Source: Rs1 sp036960485 (GTDB lineage Bacteria; Pseudomonadota; Gammaproteobacteria; Pseudomonadales; Balneatricaceae). From it: a stretch of 64,000 bases of DNA. The translations under genes and the position numbers were made by a program. This document shows, one piece after another, positions 62,234 through 64,000 of the stretch; the stretch's first letter is position 1; each line of letters begins with the position of its first letter. Where the stretch lies: NCBI GenBank assembly GCA_036960485.1, contig JBALXS010000005.1, positions 37,311-101,310 of the forward strand, written 5' to 3'. Below the pieces are notes generated by a model. It was not told where the DNA came from and did no database searches. It saw nothing but the letters and a program-made list of their open reading frames with translations.

Positions 62234-63502
62234 TTAAGGAGCAGATTTTTGGCGGTTATCTTGAAGTATTTTCCTTTCAACAGCACAGGAGAACAAAAAC
62301 ATAGTGAGATAGCCAGTGCCTAAAGCACTAATGATAGAAACCACGTTTTGCGTAAATTGCATATAGAAGTAGAAGGAGCTGACCAGCGTTACTATCCCTG
62401 CGATACGTATCATCAAACTTTGCAAGAAAAAGCCATTGGCTTTTATATAGGCCAGCTGAAAGGCGTTTAGCATCATAAAAACAAAGAAAACTGAAAAATG
62501 GACCAATACTGGCACTGCGCCAATATAATTGTTCGAAAACACAAAGCCTATAATCGTATCGGCAAAAAAGAGCATGATAATAAAGAAACAAGCGCTAAAA
62601 CCAATGGCGAGTTTATAAACCCAGTGCTTCATTTGTTTTATCTGTTCAATGTCATTATTGCGTACACAAACAGCCAATTCCGGTAACACAAACTTATAAA
62701 TAGGGAAAACAAGTAACAAGGTAAGGTAAGTAAAAATAGGGCGCACAACGACTTGAAAATCACCTAATTCATCGACACTAAAATGCTGCACGGTTAACAG
62801 TATTGTTATATATATCATCAAGATACTGCTAGCGGCTTCTAAAGCGGAAATAAAGCTCTTCTTGATAAAACCGACGATCTCTGGATTGAGTGTCACGGTG
62901 TTTAGAGATCTTGTTGCGATCGTTTTATTACGGTGCTTGTACATAAACCCTGCAACAAACAAACAAGATAGCGTTAAACTTAGAAACAAAGATTTGAGTG
63001 GAGGGAAGCCTAAGAAGAAATAGCAAATAATAAAAAATATTACATTGCTGACAGGCTCTAACCAGGTGACTTTATTGGAAATGGGGTATAGACGATACAT
63101 AGCGATTAAATTGGTAAAATATACTTTAAGACCAATCGCTAAGATAATGGCAACAAATTGAAAATAGCTGATATCTAACTGCATTTTGTGTTTTATATAG
63201 GGTAAAACGATCCCCCAAGTGAACAGTACCATTGCTAATAAGCTGAAGCGAAACACATTAATAATGTCTCGATCATTGTTGATTTGTGAGTAAGTAACCA
63301 CCATTGAAGATCTAAAACCTGTCATCAAAATCAATGCTAATAAAATGACATCAATAATAGTGTTAAAAAGTGCTAAATCACTTTTAGGTAACTCATGCGC
63401 TAGCCAAATTTTGAATGAAAGACCAATAATGATACTCGCGATAGTCGCCGCAGAGTTTTGAAAAAAAGCCTGTTTAACACGTGTTATTGAGTTATTTTTC
63501 AT
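62234..63502 (-). CDS. Polysaccharide flippase-like membrane protein (MOP superfamily)
   Basis: A 422-residue protein with about 12 hydrophobic helices, of the oligosaccharide flippase/MATE-like group. The N-terminal FFQNSAATIASIIIGLSFKIWLAHELPKSDLALFN is a typical Wzx first helix region. No glycosyltransferase genes are next to it, which is unusual. Single gene. Confidence 0.8.
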   Translation of the reverse strand: MKNNSITRVKQAFFQNSAATIASIIIGLSFKIWLAHELPKSDLALFNTIIDVILLALILMTGFRSSMVVTYSQINNDRDIINVFRFSLLAMVLFTWGIVLPYIKHKMQLDISYFQFVAIILAIGLKVYFTNLIAMYRLYPISNKVTWLEPVSNVIFFIICYFFLGFPPLKSLFLSLTLSCLFVAGFMYKHRNKTIATRSLNTVTLNPEIVGFIKKSFISALEAASSILMIYITILLTVQHFSVDELGDFQVVVRPIFTYLTLLLVFPIYKFVLPELAVCVRNNDIEQIKQMKHWVYKLAIGFSACFFIIMLFFADTIIGFVFSNNYIGAVPVLVHFSVFFVFMMLNAFQLAYIKANGFFLQSLMIRIAGIVTLVSSFYFYMQFTQNVVSIISALGTGYLTMFLFSCAVERKILQDNRQKSAP

Positions 63503-63595
63503 GGGGTTACTATCGATGATTAACTTAGTTATAGAGTACTTTTAATGAGAATTAATATCAATAATATTAACTAAGGAAGATGAGCTTAGGTTCAA

Positions 63596-63790
63596 ATGGT
63601 GATGATACTAGCGCTATGTTTAATGATTTATATCTCAATCAAAGCAATTTTCAATCCATTGCATAAAGTTGTCATTGCGATGTCATCTCTCAGTTTGGAG
63701 AAGAAAGTATTAGCAGCTTTAGGCACCGCAGAAGAAACTTCAGTGACGTCTGAAAAAATAGCGACTAACAGCGAAGAGCCTTACTATTAA
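63596..63790 (+). CDS. Possible small membrane protein
   Basis: A 64-codon frame with a hydrophobic N-terminus (MVMILALCLMIYISIKAIF) and a polar, acidic C-terminus. AGG lies only five bases ahead of the ATG, a marginal ribosome binding site. No family recognised. It may be real, but a chance frame is also possible. Confidence 0.3.
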   Translation: MVMILALCLMIYISIKAIFNPLHKVVIAMSSLSLEKKVLAALGTAEETSVTSEKIATNSEEPYY

Positions 63791-63868
63791 CCTCACTGCT
63801 ATTGTAAAAGAGTTCAAGCTATAGATTTATAGGCTATAGGTTTCAGAGGGTAGCTAGAAAATCTGAGT

Positions 63869-64000
63869 TAGGAGGCCGTCCGAGAACAGACTGATCTACT
63901 GCGATCTAGTCTATTTGGCCAAATTTAACGTTCATTTTCGTTATGTAGAACAACTATTCGCCTCAAATGACCGCTAAATTTGACTCAAATAACCTAAACC
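63869..64000. mobile_element. MITE-like element, second copy, truncated by window end
   Basis: From 63869 the sequence TAGGAGGCCGTCCGAGAAC and what follows match the reverse complement of the element at 20726-20892 nearly throughout, including CTACTGCGATCTAGTC and the CTCAAATGACCGC block. About 132 of 167 bases are present; the far inverted repeat lies beyond the window. Opposite orientation to the first copy. Confidence 0.8.

Noticed and set aside
1..64000. CRISPR array, tRNA, rRNA or phage genes
   Set aside because: No regular short repeats with spacers, no tRNA cloverleaf or rRNA stretch noticed, and no integrase or phage structural protein among the genes.

Overview
The window reads as chromosomal DNA of a heterotrophic, facultatively denitrifying gammaproteobacterium, probably marine. 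This rests on gene content: a nosR-Z-D-F-Y-L cluster with a twin-arginine NosZ, adjacent glmU and glmS, RstA/RstB-type two-component genes, three GcvA-type LysR regulators, a PBPRA1643-type SEC-C protein and short palindromic intergenic repeats. I found no rRNA, tRNA, CRISPR array, phage module or transposase gene. Coordinates of starts are my choice where a Shine-Dalgarno sequence or family length decided.

Layout. 1-2935: end of a PPOX-family gene, then a histidine kinase, a glycine-zipper lipoprotein and a divergent response regulator. 3460-14717: azoreductase, deaminase, LysR, a polyamine-type ABC importer bracketed by two related palindromes, two MsAcT-like SGNH hydrolases, a small secreted DABB (ABM-like) protein, a second LysR with an SMR exporter, and a GST. 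14919-22683: ribose-type ABC transporter, second DABB protein, amidase, a MITE-like element, an NCS1 permease and a small membrane protein. 23490-31785: acetyl-CoA synthetase, an ispA remnant, a LuxR regulator, a SnoaL-SDR-VOC gene group with a divergent LysR, and another LysR. 31856-36031: cupin, and a four-gene operon of DUF1989 protein, NodB-type deacetylase, amidase and third DABB protein, then a GFA-fold protein. 36088-47530: orphan ABC-type binding protein, amidohydrolase, and the nitrous oxide reductase cluster with a CusF-like protein and two FNR-like boxes upstream. 47601-53096: YjdM, Ldh2-type dehydrogenase, glmS, glmU. 53359-64000: TrmB-type regulator, TSUP exporter, DUF3144, thioredoxins, EamA exporter, ArsR with an old yellow enzyme, periplasmic binding protein, SEC-C protein, flippase and a second MITE copy running off the end.

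How parts fit. The strongest unexplained pattern is in the first 36 kb. Three paralogous small DABB proteins each lie directly downstream, on the same strand, of a hydrolase: an SGNH esterase or an amidase. They sit among transporters (polyamine-type, ribose-type, NCS1), LysR regulators and a DUF1989/deacetylase/amidase operon. This looks like a set of duplicated modules for uptake and hydrolysis of amide, ureide or ester compounds; substrates are unknown and that reading is inference. The nos cluster is a complete, conventional clade I type set for N2O reduction, with a likely terminator between nosZ and nosD.
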